This document shows positions 32,854 to 46,600 of a DNA stretch of 64,000 nucleotides, in pieces (the stretch's first letter is position 1; each line of letters opens with the position of its first letter). This DNA is from Lytechinus pictus. Lineage: Eukaryota > Echinodermata > Echinoidea > Temnopleuroida > Toxopneustidae. The DNA lies in the NCBI RefSeq assembly GCF_037042905.1, contig NW_026974140.1, positions 16,108,001 through 16,172,000 of the forward strand, read 5' to 3'. Below the pieces are notes generated by a model. It did no database searches and was not told the origin of the DNA. It saw only the letters and a list, made by a program, of their open reading frames with translations. The position numbers and the translations under genes are program-made.

Positions 32854-32992
32854 CAGAAGAAGAAGAAAAAAGGGAAGAAAAGGAGGAGGAGAAGAAGAAG
32901 GAGAAGAAAAAGAAGGAGAAGAAGAGAAGGAAGAAGAGGAGGATGAAGAGGAAGAATAAGAAGGAGAAGGAGAAGAAAAGAAGGAGAAGAAC
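32854..32992 (+). repeat. GAA/GGA polypurine tract
   Basis: About 140 bp is nearly pure A/G, with AGAAGAAG and GGAGGAGAAG runs. Low complexity, non-coding. Confidence 0.9.
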
Positions 32993-33477
32993 CCTTAATC
33001 ACCAAGTTGAGAAGCACTGTGTCTATAATTATGCTTATAGCAATGCACGAACCTACCCTCTAGAGTCTTTCGATTCGTAGAATGAGGAAGGGCCAAAGGA
33101 TATATGAACTGATATTAGACATGATTCCGGATGGAATTATTGATCATCATAGAACTTTGACCTGAGCTAAAATTAGCTCCTGGAAACGGAATCATCTCTC
33201 AGAATAACTTGTTAATCAGAGAAGGAGATAAGTATTTGAAATGTGTCTGTAGTCAGGATATTATCCTCGTCATGGTTGTTCATAGAATAAAGTTCAATTT
33301 CAAGTTAGATTTATTAAAAAACCAGACATATAAGTACAACTAAATGAACAGATAATACAAAAAGATAAATAAAATATATGAAAGGTTTTCGAGGACCACT
33401 AAAAAACAGAGCTTGTGAGTGGGGCCCTACAATAAAGGAGATGTAAACAATGAAGGAACATACTGTACATTAACAGT

Positions 33478-34495
33478 TGCGTAACTACGGGGGGGCATGG
33501 GGGGCACGTCCCCCCCATCTGCTGGCAAAAAAAAAACGAAAGAAAAGGGAAAAAGAAAAGGGAAAAGTAAAAAGAAACGTAGTGGGAGAAGAAGAAATTA
33601 TTGGATATTGTATTATATCATTTAGATATATTATACCATATCACACCAGATTTGTTCATAACTTTATGAAACATTATTGCTTAGGGCCTATGTGTTCATC
33701 TTTCCTGGAGTTCGCATTGTCTATTCAATCAATCCTGTTGTACTACAAAACATCCCGTTTTCACGTCAATATATATCAAATATATATCCTCGCACTTCGA
33801 TTATTATTGATTTTTGTCGTGACATATGCTTTTTTTCATGACTACTAAAAGTGATTGCCCCTTTTAAGGTCTGAATATAAAACATTTCCAGTCCGTTTAC
33901 GTTCGCATTAGCCCATTGGTGATATTTGTCTACTCTTTATGAATTCCTAAAAATAGTCATTAAATGCCCCTTTTTCTGGTCTGAATATCAAGAAATTTAG
34001 CTTGCGCTTCGCGCTCGCATCGTTTGGTTAATGAAATACGTATGGTATTAATGAATTCTTAAAAACATGCCTTAGAATGCCCCTCTTCAAGTCTGAATTT
34101 CAAAAATTTTCAGCTCACGCTTCGCGCTCGCAATGTTTGAGATGCATACCACGTTCATGATTACAATGACTACAATAAGTGCTTCATGTGTTTCGTTTTA
34201 TTTCTAACAAAATCAGCACTATGGTGAAATTATGGGATAAGTATGCTCCTAAAATAAATAGTCCTTAAAATAACCCTGTTTGGGGTCATTAATATTTCAG
34301 CTCGCGCTTCGCGCTCGAATTATGAGATACATATCCGGATAATGGCACCGACATTATCCTCATCATGTCAACTGAGAAATTGCATAAAAATATGTATGAG
34401 AGGAATGAATTCGTAAAAAAAAGTTCCAGCATTGGTATACGGAAAAAGAAGAAACTCAAGAACTTTGAGAGTTTCCTTAATCACCCCCCTCCAAA
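33478..34495 (+). mobile_element. second element with G-rich head, purine tract and GC-core units
   Basis: It starts GCGTAACTACGGGGGGGCAT and GGGGGGCACGTCCCCCCC, then an A/G tract at 33526-33585. AT-rich units follow, with GCTTGCGCTTCGCGCTCGCAT-type cores at about 33998, 34111 and 34299, spaced 113 and 188 bp. The order matches 2164-3640. The right boundary is unclear; a C-rich patch near 34485 may be the end. Confidence 0.6.
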
Positions 34496-34851
34496 AAAAA
34501 GCTTTCAATTGAATAACAGGATATCGATATTTCAGAATGATCTTGCTCATGAGCACATCAAAGTATAATAAGTAAATGATATACGCTGGACTTTGTATCA
34601 TTTCACAGCCCACCTTTATACCCACTTTTGGTGAAATTGGAAGCACATTCAACACTTACCATATAATTATGTATGCATATTCAAGCAATAATGAGACGAA
34701 AGCTAACAGATAGCGAGCAAATACAACCACATAGGCAGATGACATCAAATATGAATAACTAAATAAAGATGAAGATGGAACGTTTGCAGACAATATTGAT
34801 CGTAGTATATTCCTCATGACATGCAGCGCAGGGACTCTCCCTCATTATGTC

Positions 34852-34948
34852 GTCACAGCCATACCAATGAGACAGACTCCAAACAAACTAGATGTATATA
34901 TTAACATAAAAGCTCTGGTCGAAATAGAGTCGGTTTCCATCGGTGTTT
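34852..34948. mobile_element. short MITE (CGACTCC-AAAC family), copy 1
   Basis: CAATGAGACAGACTCCAAAC and the inverted GAGTCGGTTTCCATCGGTGT form decayed terminal repeats. Related to 43350-43449. Confidence 0.6.
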
Positions 34949-35831
34949 ATCTATGCGCAACTAGATCATGGGATGAGCTGATTTTGCAATGAAAAAAGTT
35001 CATAAGATTATTAAAAAAAAGAGCTCCCAAATGGCAGAATGTGGGGCAAAAGAACTCCTCAAATTTCCAAAATGTTGCCTCATTATCAAATAATTTTCCT
35101 TTCTTATTTTGATGACAATCTATCACATCGGGGGGGGGGGGGGATGGGTGATTGGGGGTGAACTTTTCTATTCATCCTCTTTCATGCACCAGTACAAGGA
35201 AGTATAAAGCAATGTAACCTCCACCCAATAACAAACATTGAAATAAAAACACTCTTTAATAGTCACTTTCATGTGATGTCAATCCCTATACATTCTCAAC
35301 ATGAATCCACCCACTATACAAACGAGGAAGATATCTTCTCGTACTTGGCCAAAATAAATTTTGATGTAAGGTTACAAATACAAATCAAAGAAAGAATGGT
35401 GGCAGTCATTCTTATATCAACTTTAAGTCGGTACTTTCTTCCTTGTTAGAGAGCAATGATCTTAGAATTTCGTGCTGTTACGAGGAGGAAATTAGAATGA
35501 GGAGGAGGAAAATATATCGTGACTGAAGCCATGATTGTCAAAAAAAAAATCATGGCCGCACCCACTCCTCAACGTTAGTTCAGGTAACACACAGCTAATT
35601 ATTTCTTCATAGGTATTTGCCATTCTCCATTAAATGAGGTCTGATAAAATCATTAAAAATAAGTGTTCATAATAAATAATATAGCGCTTATTACAGTAGT
35701 TTCTAATAATGGCACAATTCATAACCGAGAAAAAAAATGCTGAAAAACTCATCTTTATATTTTCCGGATGATATTGGATGATAAGCCATTATTGACACTT
35801 TTTTTTTTTCAAATGGATTTTCACATCTCAT

Positions 35832-35869
35832 GTTAAACCATGGACCAAGTTGTAGGTCCATTGTTTAAC
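35832..35869. repeat. 15-bp-stem hairpin
   Basis: GTTAAACCATGGACC pairs with GGTCCATTGTTTAAC with one mismatch across an 8-nt loop. Confidence 0.7.
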
Positions 35870-36499
35870 ACAACTTGGAGATATGAGAGGCGTGTGATAA
35901 AGCCATATGTTATGGTGACATCCATTATCTTTTCATTAATTTTCAACCAGCGTTTCGCTTTGTTTAATATCACCATGGTTAGGCCTATATATTTCAACCC
36001 CCGGTTTTAACCTCTTCTTCAAAATAGTATACCACCAGTTATAGTGGATAATAGCCCCACTTTCACCCAACCATGCATCCAAGTATAATAGCATACATCT
36101 ACATAGCAGGAATTTTCACCTACAAATGACAAAAGTATAGAAACAGCAACATAAGTAAAATATTATAGAACAGTAATGTAGCATAATGGAAGACGTACTA
36201 TTGACATCGTCGAGTATATTATAGGCCTAAGCATTACGATCCAGAAAACAATTACAGCAACCATTTCCTTTCAACGATTTTTTATTCAACAGTCGTTCAA
36301 AAAGAATGCAGCAGTATCTTTAGCATACTTTTAACTTAATTCCCTGCATGCTGATTCTTAACATAGCTCTTGTTTGAAGCACTTAAATCAAGATCCTAGC
36401 TTGGTTTCTAATTCATGTTTACCAATAATACTAACGAACCACTTGTTACTCGAATCTCTGGCCAACATTATAGTTTTGAAGAAAAAAGCGGATAAGATA

Positions 36500-37622
36500 C
36501 GCATGAATAGTAATTTTTGAATGGGTGTATAGATTAGGCATAGGCCTACTTTAATGACGAGGATTAATTAAAGTGGTGTATCCCCTTATCGCACCCGTCG
36601 CTGGTAGGCTATCAATTTGTATAGATCTTGACGCATCAGTGTAAACTTGAGTCTGGGATCATCCGCAAGGGATGATTGTCAGCTGATACATTCTATTCGC
36701 GCGCGTAAATGCCCCGTCACAAATAAACAGTTTCCACAAACGTCTGTCTGCTTCAGCTTTGTGGATGTGCTGTTGAATGTAATGGTAACACGTTTCATAA
36801 GGAAAGAAGACCCGACTGTGATCCCGCCTCTCACCAAGCACCACTAAAGATCTTCTTCTTTAGGCAATCGTTCGTCTTTGATAACAAAGTGATGATTGCC
36901 AATTTAATGGTGATCGATACCAAGGTTTGTCTCAGATTTTATTCCGCATCACTCCCCGCGGCCGCTTGAAAGCCGAACATTTTCTTCCGAGGTTTGCGCC
37001 GTTCTGAAATCAGCTGCACTCGTTTCCTTGTGCGAATAAAACGCATCTTCTTATTATCTTTCCTCAAAGCTCAACATCGGCTGATATTTGTCTCTCGCTT
37101 TGGCCATAATTGTTTTCTGATATTGATTCAAATTCAAGACCATGGGAGAAACATGCAACTTAGAAATGTTTTCCCAATTTTCTGAAGGCTACAAAAGGAG
37201 GAAGAGGACTGGAATATTTTGATAACGCACCATTTCCCAAAAGTGCAACTACTATCGCATCAGTGATTATTGTGGTTTCCTTCATGAACTACACCAAAAA
37301 TAAGCAGATGATTACCCTATTTAACGGATACTCTGCTATTTTGTTTCATTGCCGTGGTTGTTGAAAATATCCATGTTAATGATTATCTAAGATTTTCCAG
37401 TGAACAGTACAGCTGCGTTGATAGTTAGTGGATAATGTACAGAGGACTCATTCGTCATATCACCCGTGACTTCCGTACCTATCCCTATTTATCCGGGCGA
37501 GCTCTGGGGACCAGCGTCTGTTTAAATTCATTTCAGGCTGTCTAATAAAAAAGCTTGAGTGGAAATATTTTCCAGGATTAAAATCAATAATGTGACTTAT
37601 CAATTTGAACTATCTCGCGATA
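36500..37622 (+). promoter_or_regulatory. probable upstream region and 5' UTR of the adenylyl cyclase gene
   Basis: Repeat-poor, comparatively CpG-rich sequence (GCGCGCG near 36700, CCCCGCGGCCGC near 36954) lies directly before the candidate start codon at 37623. Short overlapping open frames at 36647-36847 lack splice sites or similarity. Transcription start not determined. Confidence 0.3.
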
Positions 37623-37650
37623 ATGGAAGCTGAAACAGAACGAAGAGAAG
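37623..37650 (+). CDS. ADCY10: adenylyl cyclase candidate exon 1 (start codon)
   Basis: MEAETERRE and one G before donor GTAAGA. The G joins AT of exon 2 to make Asp10, and this start puts the metal-binding Asp at residue 47 as in human sAC. It is short, so the evidence is phase, length and position; the 29541 exon is an alternative. Confidence 0.5.
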
Positions 37651-40600
37651 GTAAGATTTAACTTATTTAACCAACTTGATCAATCATAATGGAATGATAT
37701 ATCAATACCATCTTTTATTTGTTTTAATGCATGAAATTGATATTGAAGTTGATTTATATGAAGCGATTGTACTGTTTGAAATATTTCTATACACGTTTAA
37801 AGTGCTCAACAACATCATTGTGTTATCTGACAGATGTTTGCTACCTATACTATGTTGTCTTAAGATAACACGATTAATAATTATACAAGTAGCAAACATT
37901 CTTTATGATGTTCTTTAAAGCCCCTTTGGTCTATATACATTGACATCGTGTCTCACTTGCTTTTGCAAAAATCTGCAGTCTGGATTCAAATAAATGTTAT
38001 AAAAATCCCAAATCATCTGCATAGCCCAATTCAGCCCTTCAATATTAATTAACAATTTGGCATTGAGGTGTCAAGATTTTGATTCTCATTTTCCGGGCCA
38101 TCGATCAAAATAGGGTTTGAATGAGTCACGTTAACGCTTGGTACTCTTTATATGCATATCTTTTTATTAAATTTGCCAGTTAGTGATTCACATCTCCACT
38201 GTTGATATTCCTATAAGATAATCTTCGCCGACATACATGTACATGGGTTCAAGTTCCAAATTTGTATTAGTAAATGGGCATTCTTGTTTAATAACGCATC
38301 CTCTTCATACAAAATATGTTCATCATAACCATGATAACCTGCCGGAAAGCTTGCCAGACATTATATTGAGGGTAATGGCTTGCAATTGACCCAGAACGTA
38401 TACATCACCAAAATGCATGAAAATGATGAAAACTCGTGTCCATAAAGGCCCTCGGCTAATTATATGAATATATTTGCAAACTTAATATCGATACTTTTTT
38501 CGACTCATCTACAATTGTATCCCTGACATGACTGCGACTAAAAGGCTATCTCGATCAAACTAATAAGACTGCCAGATAGATCTTCGTAATTTAGACTCGC
38601 TTATTCTGAATGTAATGCCTTTATAATGAGCTGCAGTAAATTGTAAGTGTATATCATTCATCTGGTCACAAAATTATAATGAAAGGTGGAATACATGACA
38701 TGTTTCATATTTTTTCAATGATTAATGGATATCATTAGCCGTCAGAGGCATCATGCAAAGGTGCAATTTGATACTCAAGCCAAAGAAGGGCGGATTGTGT
38801 ACCTGTAAGGGTTTATAGCTATTTATATCCTATTGAGTTTTAACTTCCAAGGAAGTGGTAAATTAATACCCTTCTTTAAATGCAAAACTTTCTGCACCCT
38901 TGATCATATTAAATTCAATGGTGCATTATGATTTCAGGTGCAAGTCGGCCTACTAAATGCATCTCTGCACTTTCATAGAAGAGGGATATTTATAAGCATG
39001 CACCCCTGCACTCTAACAAAAAATCTGTCAAAAATTACGAGTTATTAGGGTCAGATGGGTGCAACTGTTATTCTAGTCATATTTGACTATTTTCTCGTCG
39101 TATTTTACTAGAACATAGTTATTTCTGACTAGAATTTATGTCAGAAATGTGACAAGACATATCAGTTGCACCCAGCTGACTACTTGCCTAGTCATTTTGA
39201 CTAATTTGTTTTAAGGATGTGGCTAAAATTGATACTTATTATATGTCAAAATGCATGGAAAGAGAATGAAAGGGGTTTTATAATTTTTTTTTGATTATTT
39301 TTTATACATTTAGACGTAAGAATAGAATGTTTTTGATTTGACCCTTTTTTGTCTTTAACTATTTATATGAAAGTCCTGAATAAATCTAAATTACACTGGA
39401 GCGATTTTATACTTATAAGATTTTAAATAGATTAGCAATTATTCATATCGACTTTCATTTTAAGCGGGGAGGGAATATGAGATTGCCCGAGGTTCTCCCT
39501 ACCTATACTATACAAGTACATGTCTTTTCTCGACATCACTCTGGATCCTAATGATAAAAATCCTCACTACATTTTAGATGCATGACAAATATTCACAAGG
39601 GGTGAATATAGCATTTTAGATGCATGACTCTTATCTCGAGTCCCCGATGTCAACATCATATCGCCCGAGGTTTAGCAGATCAAAATTATTCCAAGTCTGA
39701 GCAAACCTCTATTTTTATTCAAGGCGAATAGTCATTAGGATTATTATCCTATATGCGATTGTCATTGACAAAAAAATGTGGTTATTGCAGAGAGCTCACG
39801 AAATTAGGAAAATAGTTGTCTCATAACCGACTTCCTAAACCACAAAAATGACCGTAGTTCAATTCTAATAAATTGAAACAACTTATAGTGATACTCCAAA
39901 TATATATATATATTTTTTAATAGGTGTCATGGTTGGATACATGACTGCACCATGGTAGGTATAGATTCAGGATTTTTAGTGGTGGAGGTCGAAGTGTTGC
40001 AATTGGGGTATCAAAGTCTTGATTAAAATCATTAAGTAAATATGCAAAATACTCTCTGCGATAAACAAAACTGAAACAAAAATACGGAGATCAATACAAA
40101 ATTTACATCTATAATTTTTTGTTATATAATGTTATTGGTTTTATCGATAGACAACCAATTCACTATGAGTTTCAAGTTCCTGATCACGATGACAGCATTA
40201 TACATGTACATCAAAATTCTTAGAAACAGGACATGGCACATGGATTCTTTATGTCAATAGATTGAAAAAAATGAAAGTGATCACACCTGCTATTGAATAG
40301 ATTTACTTAGTAGAAGCATGGACCATGGTAGAAGGGGAGAAATGGAGGATAGCAAGAGGGCGAGTGGGTGGCGGAAAGAATTTAAAGTAAAAAGATAAGA
40401 ATAAAAAATTAAGAATGAAAGTGCTTTCTTTACCAGATGAGAGTACATCTCATTTATTTCAGTCGCATCTTTAGATTAACCCCAATTGCAATTTGTGAAA
40501 GCTCTTATGTAGCGCACGATCAATAGTGATATTTTTTTTTAATTCAAGTCACGTCGAGGTGTTCAAAAGCGGCTGTAAGAATAATTATTAGGTATTCCTG

Positions 40601-43600
40601 AATAAAGCGAACTGCTGAGGGTTTAAGGAGTCTAAAATATCCCCTTTTAATCCCAATCTGATGATTCATGCACAGTTGATTCTCTAGAAAATCAATTAGA
40701 TCTATTTATGTACATGTATATTTAGAATGACAAAATTGTGGTTTGTCTTTTCGTACTGAACTTGAAAGCGGTTGTATATAACGCCAGGCAGATCCTATGC
40801 CACTGAGTAATAATGTGCATTATGACGGCCACTTTTAAGGAGTTCATTGTTTTTTAAGGGTTGTTTCCGACAGTTATTTTAATAGTCATGTTGATATCGA
40901 CACTGTGGTCTGCATTTTTAATACGATGTATTTTCATCGTATTTCACAAAAGTATATACATTAAAAACACTGTTTGAAATATTTATACAACGCTCTTTGC
41001 TGTGTAGTTGTTGAACAGTTTAATTAGATTTTAAAATCTTAAACAACAAAGTTTAGTTTTTAATATTCAATCTTCAATAAATTAAGCACGTTTTTTATGT
41101 TGTAAACAATGTTGCATAAAAAGCGCTGTATAATTATTAATACACATGCTGAGACGATTTTTGTTGTTGTTAGAACATCGTCAATATCTTGAAAAAAATC
41201 TGGAGCCCCCACCCCCCATCCTGCTATCATTCTAAACACGACGTTGAGTTGTTGTGCAAGAGCATTTTAATGGTGCATTCTGTACAGTTGTTGATGTCCT
41301 TGTCATGCTTGTAGCGCTCTTTAAAACCAGTCATCAGGTCATGGCTAGCATAAAGAGGCAGCGTATCCCATCGATATATTCTATTCCATGTACATTAATG
41401 TGTGTTCATAACGGTAATGATGATATTTATGACGGCAATGATAATGGCAATGGTAACTGTAGCAATGTAATGACAACGACAACGACGATGATGATAACAA
41501 TCATTATAAAAGAATGATAATGAAAATGATGGTTATTATCAATTATCATTAAGAATGATAGAATCCAAAAAATAAAGGTAATAAAAATGATAATCATCAT
41601 CATCATCATCCCCATGTACCAGTACTACCCTCATTATCGTCATTAGCCGTCATCCTTCATTTCTCTTTTCTTTATGTTTTAATTTGTTTGTATGTTTCCA
41701 CCCTGAATGACTTCATTACTTTTACTTTATCTATTTATTTCATATGGATGTATCCGCTATGATGTTTCGTATTTGATTGTAAATTCATGAACATCGTTAT
41801 CTTATATATAATTTTTTTTTAAATTATTTTTCATTTGTGTTTAATGTGTTTTATTTCGTGTCATTTTATGTTCCACTTTTTTACTGTATAAAATGTACAT
41901 TGACCTTTTAAAATGTTAGCTCTGAGTCAGTAGAAAGTGACATTTTCCTGATGTCTGGAAGTAAATACATTACAGATAGCTATCCAGCACTCTAAATCCA
42001 AGTCAAGTGGACTAGTTAAGAACCAATCGAATTATGGATTTAGTTTGAATCCTGCAAACTTATTTCTAAATCTTTAGGGATTTGAATGGAAATTCTTTGA
42101 GATTAAAAACTAATAATCATTAGGATTAAAACTTAATTCAGAATTTGATTGGTTCCTAACTCAGTTTTCTTGGATATACTTTTAATCCCTGCGATTTAAA
42201 GTAAAAACCTTTTTTAAGAATTCAACCGTACGTTGCCTAGATATCATTGTTTCAAACCCATCTTTGCTATAGAGAGTTAATGCAGACAAAGTAATTAAAT
42301 AATGAACATATTATACATTTATCAATCTCAAATCTATATCTGAGACAATAACTGTACATATCAATGCCTGGATTTTAACAATGTTACTGTGTTAATAAAT
42401 TTTGAAGCAATAGCAAACAAACATTATGAATTGTTTATCATAGGTTTTACTTGATTGTATGTAGTGGTCTATACAGTTATTTGGAACATTCGATTTCAAT
42501 TTTTTTTAATCTCAACTAAACAACTTTACAGTTGATAAGTTTACTAAACAACAGCACAACCAGTGTTGAGAAGTTTAATCAACTGTTCGTAAAATATATA
42601 TTGTTAATAAACTTTCTGTTTCAAGTATTTGAAACCTATATATCACTAAGAGGGAAAAACTCAATGAGACAAAAACGAGAGAGGCGGATATAACTATATT
42701 AGATTGCGACATTTTGTGACCACAAAATCGAATTGGAAATCCATTTTTAGACGTCGGATAAAGTGTCCACTTTCGACGTTTCCTAATCGTTCAATAGCTA
42801 TAAAGGAAAGTCCACTCAACACATTCAACACGTTTGAGTCAAACAGATTGCACTTCGATCTGATGTGATGAGATATTTTAAGGGAAAATATAATGGACAA
42901 TAACAATTGGGGCACCATTATGTTGGTGCCCCAATACTTTTGGGGGCACCTTTGTTTAAGGGATGCCCTTGATGCACCCGGTTCACACGATACACCACCG
43001 CCTGGATCACCCTGTGTCTGTCTTTCATTGAACGTGCATTAGAAGAAATAAGAAGTGTCAGGCGAGATGTAAGGGCTAATTACAGTCCAGACAACTCTCA
43101 CATCCCACCTCAGAGTTCAGCTGATATCCCTTTCATAAACCATAGAGGTCCATGCATAAACAAAGGTTATTAATACATCTAGGATGCCAAGGTGATCTAA
43201 ATAAAGGACCAACACCTAGTTCTATCTATCATAGATATATGAGATGCCTGTAAGTAAGGTATCACAACATAACCCTGATTAGTACAGTCTTAACTGGGAC
43301 ATTGAGGGATAGTATTCACAGGTACCCTCTTATTCAAGGTATATGCGTCAGTCACATCAATGAAACCGACTCCAAACCGACCGATGGTCTGACATTGGTA
43401 TTAATGTAATAACTTTGATTGGTCTGGAGTCGGTTTCACCAGTGTGACTGCTTGTTGGCGGACTGGGGTGGACGTGAATAGGTGAATCTGAATTTTAGTT
43501 TTGAACTTAGAGTAGAGTAGATCTTTCGTTCTATATGAAAAGGTAAATTTACCTATATGACGAAAGATAAGGGGCATTTATTTTTCATGTTTGTAATGGG

Positions 43601-46600
43601 AAATCAATTGCTTATATAACTTTATAAACACGTAAATGAAAAGGAATAATGATGAATACATATATGAATAGATGAATGAATCATAAAACAACAAACACGA
43701 ACCAATTTATTAATGGATAATATATAATTAAAATGAATAAGCAAACAAGATAAGCCTAATAAGTAAAAAAAAACAATCAGTCAATTTGTCTTCCCTTTTA
43801 TCTGAATCGGGCTGATAGTGACAGTTTTAAATCTGTTGAAGGAATGGTTTGGATGATTTAATTCTGCAAATTAAGTATTATGTTCTATGACATTCGTGCT
43901 GATGACCATATTCCAGTGTGATACGGTATACATATACCTTACTGCATGGAGGATATAAAGTGTGTTACAGGAAATGGGGGAAAAAGCATACATTTCAAAC
44001 AAAATATACAAGACTAAAAATGTGTCAAGGATGAGTCAAACACGATATACTTTCGTTTCCTTTATTTTCCATTGAATAAAATTGTAAGAAGCGAAGCATG
44101 GATGGAATCATATACGAAATATTCCGAATGGTTAATTTGATCTATTTTAACGCAAGCACACGCCTTTGTGAATTATTTGGATACATACTATTTTTTTTCG
44201 CCTATTCATGAATAATTTGATTTCAGTGATCAGAATGTTGAATGTAACGTGCCGTACGGTAGGACTATTGACGGTGTAAGTTTTATTTATTTCCAAAATT
44301 ACATTCTAACATGGATGATTTACACGTCAATATGTTTTGTTATCTCTTCTATAAAAAAACACCTCTGAAATAATACATTTTTATTATACGCCCGTCCTAC
44401 GGGACGTATTATGGTATCACACTCGGTGTCCGTCCGTCTGTATGTCTGTCCATCTGTTAACCTTTCCTTTTAAACGCGATAACTTCAGTTTAACTTTATC
44501 TAAGCTCATATTATTTGGTGTGTATGATACAAGTATAAATCTCAGGAAGCCTATTGATTTTGAGGTCAGAAAGTGACAGGTGAAGTCGCCACCTTCCACT
44601 TTTCTGACCAATAACCTTAGCGACACTCTTGTCAACGCTTGAACGAGCACTGTCTGTTTTTGTCAATTAAAAAAATGTAATTTCCACTGAAATATAAAGG
44701 AGAGGGTGAGATATTGGGGGGGGGGGTACACCGACTCAGTCAAAAATAATGTTGATTTGTGTTTTCTTCGAAGGTATACTAAATAATAAATACTCAAATA
44801 CTCTTTTCATACAAACAATCCATATAACCATAGGGTTACAGACATGTGAAATTGTATATCTACAACCAGTATTATGCAAATGTATTCATTGAATTTGACT
44901 CAAATCAAACAAAAATGAAATAATATCTTTATCGCAAGACGAGAAAAAATTGGACAGCAATCGACAAAAACAATTAATTTGGTAGCAATATAAAAAAAGA
45001 AAACATCAAAATCAACGGATGGCTCTCGAAAGAAAATGAATTTATTGAAAAATATTTGGTCCGCAAATACTGCTTACATTGTAGGCATATATACATGTAG
45101 CTTATAATATTTCGATAAATACGATTATACAATTTTAAGTATATAAGAGACGAAAAAAAATCCGCACTTTTATACAATTATTCAAAATAGATAGTCGGGC
45201 TTACCGAGGGAAAAGTATCATTCAATCTTAAATTCAAATAAGTTTCGGAAGTAACTCCGGGGGACTATATCGCAGACAGTTCGATTTATTGCAATCCAAG
45301 CCCCAAGCACTGGCAAGCCGTCGCCTTGCTACTGAATTCATATTAATATTGTAATCGAATCTTCTAAACAATAGCTGTGAGACCATCACTTATGGAATGT
45401 TAGGTGATTGAAGATTGAGGCCTTCAAACACCCTGACGCCATCTTGAATTACGCTAGGACAGAGATATTCGTGTAAATTTCATGTAACTAATCAATATGA
45501 AAATGTAGTCGTTAAAACAGACTCATCTTCCGGGCTCATCTTTCATCATTATCATGTTGTCTACAATGTTATAAGCACATTTCATATTTCATTTTCAAGT
45601 AAGTGATTGTAAAACGGATTGGGAAATCAACAAAAATAGAAAGCCCAGACTTTATCAGTCATAAATTTACATAAAGCTTTGAAATCTTTCTATATTTCAC
45701 AGACTTGCATGTAACCTCTGATGGCACATGAGGAAGAACAGTAGACCTAAATATACAAAATGCGCATTTTATGACAATATCTTTAATAAATACAATAAAG
45801 AGTATTTATATAAGGTTTGTCCTCAAAGTGCAGGTGAATATACTAAACTGATACCACTCCAAATTATTAACCAAATTTACGGTTTTATACAACGATTACC
45901 TCAAACATAAGGCTTTTTAGTAATCATTAACATTATTATGATTATCAATCATAAACTAACGGGTTTATGGATTTATAGTTTCTATCGTTCACTCTTTTCC
46001 CCTTTTGTGTAAGATGAAGCGCAGTTATGAGCCATGATTTAGGTAAGACCTACATGATTGTAATCCCCAATTCATCATTTTATTCAGCATTTGTAATTTC
46101 CTCATTCATAAGATTGGCGATGTATAGAATAACACATGCATTGTGCAAATGTGTAAAGAAGCGTCCAAAACTGATAAACAAGAAACATGTCTTATTATGA
46201 AAATACATTTCTCTGACTGTTTGCATTTCTTGTTGACTTGTTATGTTGTCCTTTTACAAGTGGGATGAGCATCGTTCCCTTTAAGCCACTTGCGACCAGC
46301 TTGGATGATCGATGATAGAGGTGTGATGTATCTTGGTTGAATAGCTGGGCTACTTCACATGTCATTCTATCAGTCTCATGTCTTAGTCTCCTGATACAGA
46401 CACTAATCATTCATAGCATGTTATCTGGGTCTGAGGAGTGAGACTTTAGGAGGTTCCTCCGTGGAAGAAACCACACTCCTCAGATCCTGGAGGCCTACTC
46501 ATTATCAAGATTAATCAAACAAGAATAATTAATTTTGTTGAAACCTGTGTGATAGGGTCAGTTGACTTAGACTAATCTCAGGCGGAAAGACCAGTCAGAT

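Larger units (their letters stand above)
28981..33477. other. intergenic or 5' intronic region with a candidate first exon
   Basis: Mostly AT-rich, with poly-G/C runs near 29166, 30781, 31408, 32177 and 32470. There is a GA microsatellite near 30765-30785 and a palindromic GGGTGCACTGTGCACCC near 30347. Apart from the candidate exon at 29541 and the purine tract at 32854, I support nothing here. Confidence 0.5.

Noticed and set aside
36647..36847. Overlapping open frames on both strands upstream of the cyclase start
   Set aside because: No recognisable domain and no splice context linking them to the cyclase; more likely 5' flank.
44417..44650. 77-residue minus-strand open frame
   Set aside because: It lies within the TACGCCCGTCC dispersed repeat.
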